DNA from: Bovifimicola ammoniilytica
GTDB lineage: Bacteria > Bacillota > Clostridia > Lachnospirales > Lachnospiraceae
Length of the DNA stretch: 64,000 nt
Direction: 5' to 3'
NCBI RefSeq assembly: GCF_025567085.1
Contig: NZ_JAOQJN010000007.1
Span: 62,001-126,000 of the forward strand
Part shown: piece by piece, positions 9,447 to 17,178 of the stretch
How the letters are laid out: the number at the start of each line of letters is the position of its first letter
Numbering within the stretch: the first letter of the stretch is position 1
The notes under the pieces: model-generated
What the model was told of the DNA's origin: nothing
Database searches by the model: none
Seen by the model: the letters and a program-made list of their open reading frames with translations, nothing else
Position numbers and translations under genes: made by a program

Positions 9447-10298
9447 ATGCAAAAAGGAAGCAGAATAGGAATAGTCGGTTGTTCTAACGGACAGACCAAA
9501 GAATATGAAGAGAAAATTGAATATTTAATAGGTACAATTACTAATGAAATTGGATTAGAGCCAGTTATAAGTGATTATATTTATGAGACCGATTCATATT
9601 TCAGTGGAGATGCCAAAGATAAGGCAGATGCATTGATGAATTTCTATAAAGATAAGGAAATTAAGGCTATATTTGATATATCAGGTGGTGATATTGCAAA
9701 TGAAGTCTTAGAATATTTAGATTACGATATTATAAGGGACAATCCTAAGATTTTCTATGGTTATAGCGACCTTACCACAGTAATAAATGCAATTTATGCT
9801 AAGACAGGGAACGTATCAGGATTATACCAGATAAGAAATCTAATTTATAAAGATAGTGAACAACAGATTAATAATTTTAAAAATACAATTATAGACGAAG
9901 GAAATGCTTTAACTGACATAGAGTATTATTTTATCCAAGAGGGATATATGGAGGGAACTGTAATAGGTGGAAATATAAGATGTTTCCTAAAGTTAGCAGG
10001 AACAGAATATATGCCCGGTTTTAGCGGTAAGATATTATTACTCGAAGGACTTAATTCAACCTCACAGCAGGTTGCAACATATTTGTGCCAGCTAAGACAG
10101 ATGGGCGCATTTGATAAGATAAATGGTATTTTACTAGGAACATTTACAAGATTAGATGCAGATATATTTGTACCATCGGTAGAAGAACTTGTACAGAAAT
10201 ACGCAGGAAGAGATATTCCGGTTGCAAGAACTATGGATATAGGGCATGGAACAGATGCGAAGTGTATATTGATTGGAAAGCATATGGAATTCAGATAA
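9447..10298 (+). CDS. LD-carboxypeptidase family protein (peptidase S66)
   Basis: A 283-residue cytosolic serine peptidase of the S66 family, which includes LdcA (cuts the terminal D-Ala from murein tetrapeptides during recycling) and MccF-type self-immunity enzymes. FYGYSDLTT holds the nucleophile Ser in the usual GxSD motif; a Glu in LLEGL and His in DIGHGTDAK are the expected partners. An ATG seven codons upstream (9426) is open, but GAGG at 9435-9438 is well spaced only for 9447, which is preferred. It follows the ECF genes by 75 bases and could share their transcript. Sequence alone does not separate LdcA from MccF-like function. Confidence 0.8.
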   Translation: MQKGSRIGIVGCSNGQTKEYEEKIEYLIGTITNEIGLEPVISDYIYETDSYFSGDAKDKADALMNFYKDKEIKAIFDISGGDIANEVLEYLDYDIIRDNPKIFYGYSDLTTVINAIYAKTGNVSGLYQIRNLIYKDSEQQINNFKNTIIDEGNALTDIEYYFIQEGYMEGTVIGGNIRCFLKLAGTEYMPGFSGKILLLEGLNSTSQQVATYLCQLRQMGAFDKINGILLGTFTRLDADIFVPSVEELVQKYAGRDIPVARTMDIGHGTDAKCILIGKHMEFR

Positions 10299-10352
10299 GA
10301 ATAAATCACAAAGACTTGTATCAAGGTATTCATCTATGACACAGACTCTCAT

Positions 10353-10411
10353 ATGCCTTAGCTTAGTAGGAGTAAATGCTGTCATTAGCATAGTTTGTTA
10401 TTAGGCATATA
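10353..10411. other. Hairpin in the leader before the deacetylase
   Basis: ATATGCC and GGCATAT frame the segment, with ATGCT/AGCAT as an inner hairpin. It lies in the 377-base gap before the deacetylase gene. No T-run, so it is not an obvious terminator. Confidence 0.4.
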
Positions 10412-10450
10412 ATTTATTAGGAAAGAATATATTATTACTAATAAATATAT

Positions 10451-10659
10451 GATTTCAAAACTATGTGACAACATCTGGTTCAGAACTTCTTGTTTACAGG
10501 TCATATATTATGCGAATTGCGACTTTAGGCGAATATTTTATATAATTTGTACGATGAAAGCGAACAAATTATATAAAATGTCCGACTAATGGAGTGAGAG
10601 CAAAATATATGACCTGTAAACGTCAATAATTGAATATATGATACGCATATTTTGAAATC
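10451..10659. repeat. Large nested inverted-repeat element
   Basis: Three nested dyads with one axis. Outer arms GATTTCAAAA-TATG (10451-10465) and CATA-TTTTGAAATC (10646-10659). Middle arms of 17 perfect bp, TTTACAGGTCATATATT (10493-10509) and its complement at 10604-10620. Inner arms of 16 perfect bp, ATTTTATATAATTTGT (10535-10550) and its complement at 10564-10579. The outer arm ends 16 bases before the deacetylase start. It may be a MITE-like insertion or a structured 5' leader. It encodes nothing recognisable. Confidence 0.7.
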
Positions 10660-10675
10660 AGATGGAGAAGTGTTA

Positions 10676-11473
10676 GTGAAGAAGAAAATTCTACTGATAA
10701 TCACAATATTTGTCCTTGCATTTTTGTTTGGTAATGGTATAGCGGGAATTATTGATGAATGTGTAAATGTCAGCTTTAATGGAAATAAGTTAAATACCAT
10801 GAACTGGGGACTTAGCTTTCAGAATGAAGGAAGTACACCGGTCGGAAATTCATCGGCTGAAGAATTGAGGCAATATAATGCCTTTTATGTTGGAAATGAA
10901 GATGATAAAAAAATATATCTCACGTTTGATGTGGGATATGAGAATGGAAATACTGAAAAAATATTAGATGCATTAAAGAAACATAATGCTCCTGCTACAT
11001 TCTTCGTAGTTGGAAATTTTCTTGAAACTAATCCTGACTTGATTAAAAGAATGGCTGATGAAGGACATAATGTTGGAAATCATTCATATCATCATTATGA
11101 TATGTCTACTCTCTCAAATGAAAAATTCACTAAAGAACTCACAGATGTAGAATATAAATATAAAGAAATAACAGGTAAAGATTTAGTAAAGCTATATCGT
11201 CCTCCTCAGGGTAAATATAGCAGGGAAAGTCTTAGTATGGCAAATGATTCAGGATATAAGACAATTTTCTGGAGCCTTGCATATGTAGACTGGTATGATG
11301 ACAAACAGCCTACGAAAGAAGAGGCATTTAAAAAGCTTTTGGGAAGAATTCATCCGGGTGCAATAGTTTTATTACATAGTACATCTAGGACAAATGGAGA
11401 CATTCTGGATGAATTACTTACTAAATGGGAAGAAATGGGCTATTCCTTTGGAAATCTTTCGGATTTAGAGTAG
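10676..11473 (+). CDS. pdaA: PdaA-like polysaccharide deacetylase
   Basis: A 265-residue NodB-fold enzyme. An N-terminal membrane helix (about residues 4-24) exports or anchors it. The catalytic domain has YLTFDVGYENGNT, the PdaA variant of the TFDDG motif, the metal-binding GNHSYHHYDMS, and LYRPPQGKYS. PdaA removes the acetyl group from MurNAc in peptidoglycan, a step to muramic delta-lactam in spore cortex; the match to PdaA over chitin deacetylases is strong. A GTG at 10676 has GGAG eight bases upstream and gives a clean signal-anchor, so it is preferred over the ATG at 10652. It lies directly behind the nested inverted repeat. Confidence 0.85.
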   Translation: MKKKILLIITIFVLAFLFGNGIAGIIDECVNVSFNGNKLNTMNWGLSFQNEGSTPVGNSSAEELRQYNAFYVGNEDDKKIYLTFDVGYENGNTEKILDALKKHNAPATFFVVGNFLETNPDLIKRMADEGHNVGNHSYHHYDMSTLSNEKFTKELTDVEYKYKEITGKDLVKLYRPPQGKYSRESLSMANDSGYKTIFWSLAYVDWYDDKQPTKEEAFKKLLGRIHPGAIVLLHSTSRTNGDILDELLTKWEEMGYSFGNLSDLE

Positions 11474-11535
11474 GTGACACAGGAGGATAAAGTTGTATAA
11501 ATAATAGATAAGATAAAGTTAGAAGCTAGAGTGAA

Positions 11536-12294
11536 TTATACGAAGATATGGGCATCTACAAAGAATCGTCCCTTTTTCGTTGTATGAATCGTATCTCCAA
11601 AGATAAATTTCCCCATTCCACGAACCGTTATCTTATCTTCAGGTTTTACATTATAGCTGTTATTCTCAGTAATACGTCCATTTACAAATACTCTTTTCTC
11701 TCGAATGAGATTCTGGCTCTGGCTTCTTGACAGATTATAAACTTCGCCGATTATTGCATCTAATCTAAGCGATGCCACATTGAATTCTTTGACCTTAATT
11801 CTGTTAAATGCATTTTCAGGTATGGTGTCAGTAATGTTGCATTTAACAACTGTATGTTTTACTCTTGTTAGATTTTCTACGATAAATTCAGATATTTTAT
11901 TAAGGCAGAATACAAATGCCTCATTATCCATAATTATTATATCGCCAAGAGTTTCACGCTTGATTCCGAGATTAATTAATGCCCCAAGAAAATCGCGATG
12001 GCTTAGTTCATCAGAGAATTTCTTAAGTACGGGTGTTATGTGTATACAATCAATTGGAAATGCGGTTTCTATATTGCCGAATCTTACTATCTGGCGTTCG
12101 CAGAAATTATTTCCACCAAAAAGAGAGCGGTCAACATATGACAGCTCTTTTTCTATGTTATAGTAAGTATTTAATTCTAATAAGCCAAGGAAATTTGTAA
12201 AGGTACAAATATCTCTTGAATATGCTTTGTCTGCTAAATCAGCAAAACGTTTCTTTAACTGTTCTTCTTCATTCATATTACATACTACTCTCAT
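11536..12294 (-). CDS. ylmH: YlmH-type S4 RNA-binding protein
   Basis: A 252-residue cytosolic protein of the YlmH (RqcP2) family. The N-terminal two thirds are the YlmH domain, with FGGNNFCERQIVRFGN and LSHRDFLGALINLGIKRETLGDI. The C-terminus is an S4 domain (SRSQSQNLIREKRVFVNG, then VKPEDKITVRG). Bacillus YlmH binds obstructed 50S subunits and acts in ribosome-associated quality control; the gene often lies in the division cluster, but not here. An internal ATG at residue 7 (12276) may be the true start; neither has an ideal ribosome binding site. It is transcribed toward pdaA and sits 13 bases after the MATE gene, suggesting co-transcription. Confidence 0.85.
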   Translation of the reverse strand: MRVVCNMNEEEQLKKRFADLADKAYSRDICTFTNFLGLLELNTYYNIEKELSYVDRSLFGGNNFCERQIVRFGNIETAFPIDCIHITPVLKKFSDELSHRDFLGALINLGIKRETLGDIIIMDNEAFVFCLNKISEFIVENLTRVKHTVVKCNITDTIPENAFNRIKVKEFNVASLRLDAIIGEVYNLSRSQSQNLIREKRVFVNGRITENNSYNVKPEDKITVRGMGKFIFGDTIHTTKKGRFFVDAHIFV

Positions 12295-12307
12295 TCTGAG
12301 CGATTTC

Positions 12308-13660
12308 TTATACTTTATCTACAATACGTTTGCCTCTCCACGTACCACGTTTCCATCTGATATATACTACCACACCACGTACTATTTCATCAAGTGCCAT
12401 TGCAATCCATATACCAATTAATCCGAAATCAAATACGATTCCAAACAGATAACCAAGTAATACTGAAACGCCCCACATTGAAGCCATTCCTAAATAAGTC
12501 GGGAACTTAACATCACCGGCAGCACGCATACTGTTGATAATTACAAGGTTAGCAGTTCTTCCGATTTCTAAGAAAATACATATGAACATAATCTTGTGCC
12601 CTAAGTTTACGACACTTGTATTATCTGTAAATATTCCAATAGTAACAGGACTTATAAGGAAGTTTATAAGTGCAATGGTTATTGAAATAATCATGGATTT
12701 TTTTAATGTAGACATAACTTTTTTATATGCAAAATCATATTCATTTGCTCCGATTGAATGACCTACTACAATAGCAGTAGCCATAGCAGCAGATATTGAA
12801 TACAGATATGCAAAGTTACTTAACATTGTAGCATAAATCTTAGTATTAACAGCAACAACGGATAATGAATTGACGAAACTTAAAATTATAAGTTGTGCTA
12901 TATTATATGAAATATTTTCTCCGGCAGTAGGAAGTCCTATTTTAAGCAGTTTCTTCAATACATCATATGGAAATGGAATTAGGTATTTAATGGAAATCTG
13001 TCCATCAATTTTGATGATGAAGAATATTATTGAAATAATAACTGCAACAAATCGGCTGCAAGTGGTTGAAATAGCAACTCCTTCTACACCTTTGTGTAAG
13101 TATTTGAGTGGTCCGTACAAGAACATATAGTTACCAGCAATGTTTACAAGGTTCATCACGATTGCAATAATCATGCCGATTTTTGTCTGACCGTTACTTC
13201 TGAATATCTGTGAAAATGTATCAAAGATAGCCTGAAGAAATATAAAACCACCGACTATTTTCATATAACTTGTAGCATCAGGAAGCATTGAAGTTGGAAC
13301 TTTCATTAAACCTAAGATAAACTGGTTAAAAATTAATATTAATGCACTTATTATTCCACTTAACAAAAGGTTAAATGTAATCGAAACGGTGTAAATCTGA
13401 TTTAACTTTTCTTTGATTTTTGCACCAAGATATTGGGCAACTATAACGCCTGTAGCACTTGCAATAATGGAAAATGCAAGAGTAAGAAAGCCGATAATCT
13501 GGTTGGCATTACCGATTCCACCGACTGCTGTATCAGAATAATTACTTATCATTAAAGTGTCAATATATCCGAGACACATTGATAATAGTGACTGTACAAA
13601 AATCGGCCAGCCTAATTTAAATAATGATGTATTTTTAATATCTTTATTTGACGTTTCCAT
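12308..13660 (-). CDS. MATE family efflux transporter
   Basis: A 450-residue, 12-helix membrane protein of the MATE (NorM/DinF) family, which exports drugs or metabolites using Na+ or H+ gradients. Two homologous six-helix halves are visible, the second starting near LPTAGENISYNIAQL. The frame is open further upstream, but the sequence before METSNK is the hairpin-GGAATGGAG module seen at other genes here: on the minus strand GCAG-tctatgt-CTGC then GGAATGGAG, six bases before ATG. The start is therefore placed at 13660. It is divergent from an AraC-type regulator, a natural candidate controller. Substrate cannot be read from sequence. Confidence 0.88.
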   Translation of the reverse strand: METSNKDIKNTSLFKLGWPIFVQSLLSMCLGYIDTLMISNYSDTAVGGIGNANQIIGFLTLAFSIIASATGVIVAQYLGAKIKEKLNQIYTVSITFNLLLSGIISALILIFNQFILGLMKVPTSMLPDATSYMKIVGGFIFLQAIFDTFSQIFRSNGQTKIGMIIAIVMNLVNIAGNYMFLYGPLKYLHKGVEGVAISTTCSRFVAVIISIIFFIIKIDGQISIKYLIPFPYDVLKKLLKIGLPTAGENISYNIAQLIILSFVNSLSVVAVNTKIYATMLSNFAYLYSISAAMATAIVVGHSIGANEYDFAYKKVMSTLKKSMIISITIALINFLISPVTIGIFTDNTSVVNLGHKIMFICIFLEIGRTANLVIINSMRAAGDVKFPTYLGMASMWGVSVLLGYLFGIVFDFGLIGIWIAMALDEIVRGVVVYIRWKRGTWRGKRIVDKV

Positions 13661-13757
13661 AACAATTCTCCATTCCGCAGACATAGACTGCATTTATTTT
13701 TTTCATATCGCTGTTGTCATTATACAGTCAAAAATAGTAATATATCTACAACAATAA

Positions 13758-13787
13758 TGCTAAAAAATAACACAATCTTGCTAAAAA
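13758..13787 (+). promoter_or_regulatory. Direct repeat, candidate AraC-family operator
   Basis: TGCTAAAAA occurs at 13758-13766 and 13779-13787, exactly 21 bp apart (two helical turns), with an inverted TTAGCA at 13795-13800. AraC-family proteins often bind such phased direct repeats. The second copy overlaps the -35 of the regulator promoter, which suggests autoregulation. Confidence 0.4.
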
Positions 13788-13806
13788 TATAAAATTAGCA
13801 TATAAT
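13778..13806 (+). promoter_or_regulatory. Promoter of the AraC-type gene
   Basis: TTGCTA, 17-base spacer, perfect TATAAT, 46 bases ahead of the regulator ATG. Confidence 0.6.
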
Positions 13807-13851
13807 TACAGGTATTAAGATAAGACTATATAAAAATGAGGTGACATAAAT

Positions 13852-14742
13852 ATGAATCACGAAGATTTTATGAAATATGAGGAGAAAAAAGGACATGGTA
13901 CTTATATGCTGCCATTTGCAGTGTATGGAACATTAATTCCGAATAACGGCACGTTTTTTCCTGCACACTGGCATGATGAAATAGAAGTTATATATGCAAG
14001 GGAAGGTCATTGTATTTACTATGTGAATTTTAAACCATATGATTTATATGAGGGAGAAGTGCTTATTATTCCGCCGGGAGTTATACATTCATTTGAGCAG
14101 AGTGGAACGGAACGTTTTATTGGAAACTCAAGTGTATTCAGTCTTAATATGGTGAATAACAGTACAGTTGACGTATGTTCCTCAAAGTATTTTATGCCGC
14201 TGTTTAATAATGAAATTGTCTTGCAGATACATATGAAAAATGGTGAAGAGCATACAGAAAATATCAGGAAAATTGTAGGGAAATTTCAGGAATGCTATTA
14301 CGATAAGGCAGATTGCTACGAAATACAGTTAAAGATTTATCTTTTGGAATTCTTTAAATATTTATTTGAAAACAAATTATATGAAAATTCAGGTAAAAAA
14401 TCGTCCCTTATTAAAATGAGTGATAAAACCAAGGTAATAATAACCTATATAGAAGAGCATTTTATAGATAAAATCACATTAGATGATTTAGCAAAGCTGA
14501 CAAACCAGAGTGTATACAATCTCTCGCATTCATTTAAGTATTGCACAGGACAAAGCCCAATGGAATATATTAATCAATATAGGCTTTCTGTGGCTGCGAA
14601 GAAGTTAGAATCAACTGATGAACCAGTAATTAATATAGCGACAGATACAGGATTTAATAATGTCTCGTATTTCAACAGAGCATTTAAGAATAAATTCCAG
14701 ATGACACCGACACAGTATAGAAGATTTGGACATAATATATAG
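13852..14742 (+). CDS. AraC family transcriptional regulator
   Basis: A 296-residue regulator. An N-terminal cupin-type sensing domain (about 25-150) has FPAHWHDEIEVIYAREG and the cupin-like LIIPPGVIHSFEQ. A C-terminal AraC double helix-turn-helix (about 195-293) ends with the family signature NVSYFNRAFKNKFQMTPTQYRR. Such cupin-AraC proteins generally sense sugars or small metabolites. RBS GAGGTG lies at good distance before the ATG. It is divergent from the MATE gene, and the intergenic direct repeats suggest it controls itself and perhaps the exporter. Ligand unknown. Confidence 0.85.
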   Translation: MNHEDFMKYEEKKGHGTYMLPFAVYGTLIPNNGTFFPAHWHDEIEVIYAREGHCIYYVNFKPYDLYEGEVLIIPPGVIHSFEQSGTERFIGNSSVFSLNMVNNSTVDVCSSKYFMPLFNNEIVLQIHMKNGEEHTENIRKIVGKFQECYYDKADCYEIQLKIYLLEFFKYLFENKLYENSGKKSSLIKMSDKTKVIITYIEEHFIDKITLDDLAKLTNQSVYNLSHSFKYCTGQSPMEYINQYRLSVAAKKLESTDEPVINIATDTGFNNVSYFNRAFKNKFQMTPTQYRRFGHNI

Positions 14743-14776
14743 ATATATTATAGGATTATGAATTTGGGGATAGAAA

Positions 14777-16510
14777 ATGAGTAGTCAGAAATATGAAGAT
14801 ATGCTTAATTTAGCACTTGATACTCCTGAGGGAGACAGAGAGCAGAGTAAGACTCTGAATGTAGGTTTCGACAGTATAATAAATACATGGGAAGTAATCG
14901 TAAGATATAATGGTGATATAGAATTCCTTAAAAGTAACGGAGTAAGTATCATATATTTGTCAGGTAATTATGCAATCCTTACAGTACCCGATAATTTTAT
15001 AAGGAATCTTAATTCCTATAAGGAGATTATATACGTGGAAATGCCGAAGAGTCTGTATCTTACAGTAGCTAATGGCATACGAACTTCCTGTATTAATAAT
15101 GTGCAGGTCAGAGAATTCTCAAATCGTGGAGGGTTGTTTGGTGAGGGTGTCATATGTGCCTTAATTGACAGTGGCATTGACATATTTAATGATGCTTTCA
15201 GAAACAATGATGGAAGCACGCGAATCTTAGAAATCTGGGATCAGAACATAAGTGGTAATCCACCAGAGGGGTATACGCTTGGAACAGTATTTACAAAGGA
15301 CGATATTAATGATGCACTTAGAAGTGGTAGGTTTAGGTCAAGGGATGTATCGGGGCATGGAACTCATGTGGCAGGAATAATGGCGGGAAATTTCGCATCG
15401 AATAAGAATAACAGTATAGGGATAGCAACAAGAAGTCCGATAATTATGGTTAAGTTAAATACTTCGATTAATAATGGCTTTCCAAGGACCACAGAGTTAA
15501 TGCAGGCAATTAATTATATCTATCAGGCAGCAGTAAGGTATAATATGCCTGTTTCGATTAACATAAGCTTTGGTAATTCCTATGGTTCTCATGATGGAAC
15601 TTCGCTTATAGAGACATTTATTGATGATATATCTAATTTATGGAAAATGTGTATATGTATTGGAACAGGAAATGAGGGTGCAGCGGCAGGTCACACTAAG
15701 GAGATATTTAAAATAAATGATGAAAAAAGTATGAGATTCACCATAGGTGAATATGAAAGTAATATAAATATCCAGATTTGGAAGAACTATGAAGATGTAT
15801 TTGAATTCACTATTACTGCACCGGGAAGAGTTAATTCAATTAAGATTGACAATGTTGTTGGAAGTATAAAGAGAAGATTGGGTTCTAATAAAATTCTGAT
15901 ATATTATGGAGAACCATCGCCATATAGTCCTTTTCAGGAGATTTTTATAGATATTATCCCTGATATTTCAGTAAATGATTATATAACGCCAGGAATATGG
16001 AGTATAGATGTGGCAGCACAGAGAGTAGTGAATGGCAGGATTGATATGTGGCTTCCCGATTCAGCATCATTAAATGAGGATACAAGATTCCTGACTCCAT
16101 CACCTGAAACAACACTTACGATTCCGTCAACAAGTAATTCAGCAATATCAGTAGGCGGCTATAATTCGTTGCTTATGTCATATGCAGATTTCTCAGGGCG
16201 GGGATTTACGAGAGTGGTAGGCAGAATAAAACCTGACATAGTAGCACCTGCTGTAAATATTACTTCAGCGGCAACAGGTGGAGGAGTTACAGAGAAAAGT
16301 GGTACTTCCATGGCGTGCCCATTCGTGGCAGGAAGTGCGGCACTTCTTATGGAATGGGGAATTGTACGTGAAAATGATTTATATCTGTATGGTGAAAAAG
16401 TGAAAGCTTATCTTATAAAGGGAGCAAGACCATTACCGGGATATACACAGATACCTGATGAAAGAATTGGTTTTGGGGCATTGTGTTTGAGGGATAGTAT
16501 TCCGGTATAG
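14777..16510 (+). CDS. S8 family serine peptidase, Csp-like subtilase
   Basis: A 577-residue subtilase. The catalytic triad is complete: Asp131 in LIDSGID, His194 in SGHGTHVAG, Ser511 in GTSMACP. An inserted domain of about 150 residues lies between the His and Ser blocks, as in clostridial CspB-type germination proteases and related Lachnospiraceae subtilases. No signal peptide is evident. It follows the AraC gene by 34 bases, so co-expression is possible. CspB-type enzymes process the cortex hydrolase SleC at germination; whether this one does is unproven, and general housekeeping roles are equally possible. Confidence 0.85.
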   Translation: MSSQKYEDMLNLALDTPEGDREQSKTLNVGFDSIINTWEVIVRYNGDIEFLKSNGVSIIYLSGNYAILTVPDNFIRNLNSYKEIIYVEMPKSLYLTVANGIRTSCINNVQVREFSNRGGLFGEGVICALIDSGIDIFNDAFRNNDGSTRILEIWDQNISGNPPEGYTLGTVFTKDDINDALRSGRFRSRDVSGHGTHVAGIMAGNFASNKNNSIGIATRSPIIMVKLNTSINNGFPRTTELMQAINYIYQAAVRYNMPVSINISFGNSYGSHDGTSLIETFIDDISNLWKMCICIGTGNEGAAAGHTKEIFKINDEKSMRFTIGEYESNINIQIWKNYEDVFEFTITAPGRVNSIKIDNVVGSIKRRLGSNKILIYYGEPSPYSPFQEIFIDIIPDISVNDYITPGIWSIDVAAQRVVNGRIDMWLPDSASLNEDTRFLTPSPETTLTIPSTSNSAISVGGYNSLLMSYADFSGRGFTRVVGRIKPDIVAPAVNITSAATGGGVTEKSGTSMACPFVAGSAALLMEWGIVRENDLYLYGEKVKAYLIKGARPLPGYTQIPDERIGFGALCLRDSIPV

Positions 16511-16540
16511 AAGCTGGTATTAAATTAATTTTAAAATGAA

Positions 16541-16569
16541 TTGAATTAGATGTTAATCTGTGTTATCAT
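16541..16569 (+). promoter_or_regulatory. Promoter before the 59-aa gene
   Basis: TTGAAT, 17-base spacer, TATCAT, about 90 bases before the small reading frame at 16659. Supports it being expressed on its own. Confidence 0.4.
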
Positions 16570-16658
16570 TCACATATTATATATTGTTACTGATAGATGT
16601 GTAAATATATTATTAATTAGACTATTAGCAGGGATTCAGATGCAAGAGGTAAGGAAGG

Positions 16659-16838
16659 ATGACAACGGCAGAAACTTTTATGAATGCATTTATGAAAAAA
16701 TTAGATTCAATTGATATTAATAAAGAAAATCAGCCGAATAAAGGTCCTGAACTTACAAATGAATTTGTTGGTAAACAGGTTGAGTTATATACTAATCTAA
16801 TCAAATCAGAAATCTTTAATAATGCAAATAAAGGATGA
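16659..16838 (+). CDS. Small hypothetical protein, 59 aa
   Basis: A 59-residue frame starting MTTAETFMNAFMKKLDSI and ending NNANKG. GAGG nine bases before the ATG, a promoter-like sequence upstream and a rho-independent terminator downstream make a self-contained transcription unit. Composition matches nearby genes. The protein is polar, predicted mostly helical, without Cys, signal peptide or membrane helix. No family is recognised. It sits between the subtilase and the large helicase-nuclease; a link to either is speculation. Confidence 0.5.
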   Translation: MTTAETFMNAFMKKLDSIDINKENQPNKGPELTNEFVGKQVELYTNLIKSEIFNNANKG

Positions 16839-16968
16839 TTGAGATGCTTGTAATGGTAGAAAAACAGAAAGATTTTCTTTGCAATATTTCCTAAAAATGT
16901 TATAGAAATTTATTTTTATACTTGGTGTATTGAGAGAAAGTGCCAATATTTTTGAAATTCATAGTAAT

Positions 16969-17030
16969 GAACATTAGAAGACTGTTAAATGGTATATATG
17001 ATATATAACAGTTATCGAGTGTTCTTTTTT
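16969..17030 (+). terminator. Terminator in the 340-base gap before the helicase gene
   Basis: Stem ACTGTTA / TAACAGT inside GAACA / TGTTC, followed by TTTTTT. The rest of 16839-17178 is AT-rich and holds nothing else recognisable; no clear promoter for the helicase gene was found. Confidence 0.6.
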
Positions 17031-17178
17031 ATTATAAGATTAAAATTAAGAAAATCTGATAAAATGTAAGAAAGAATTTAATGTTACATAAGGTGCAAAA
17101 GAGTAATATAAAGAAATAAAATGTACAACAATAAGTAATTAGGCTTGATTGAAATGTTTATAGAGAGAAGGAAAAGGT

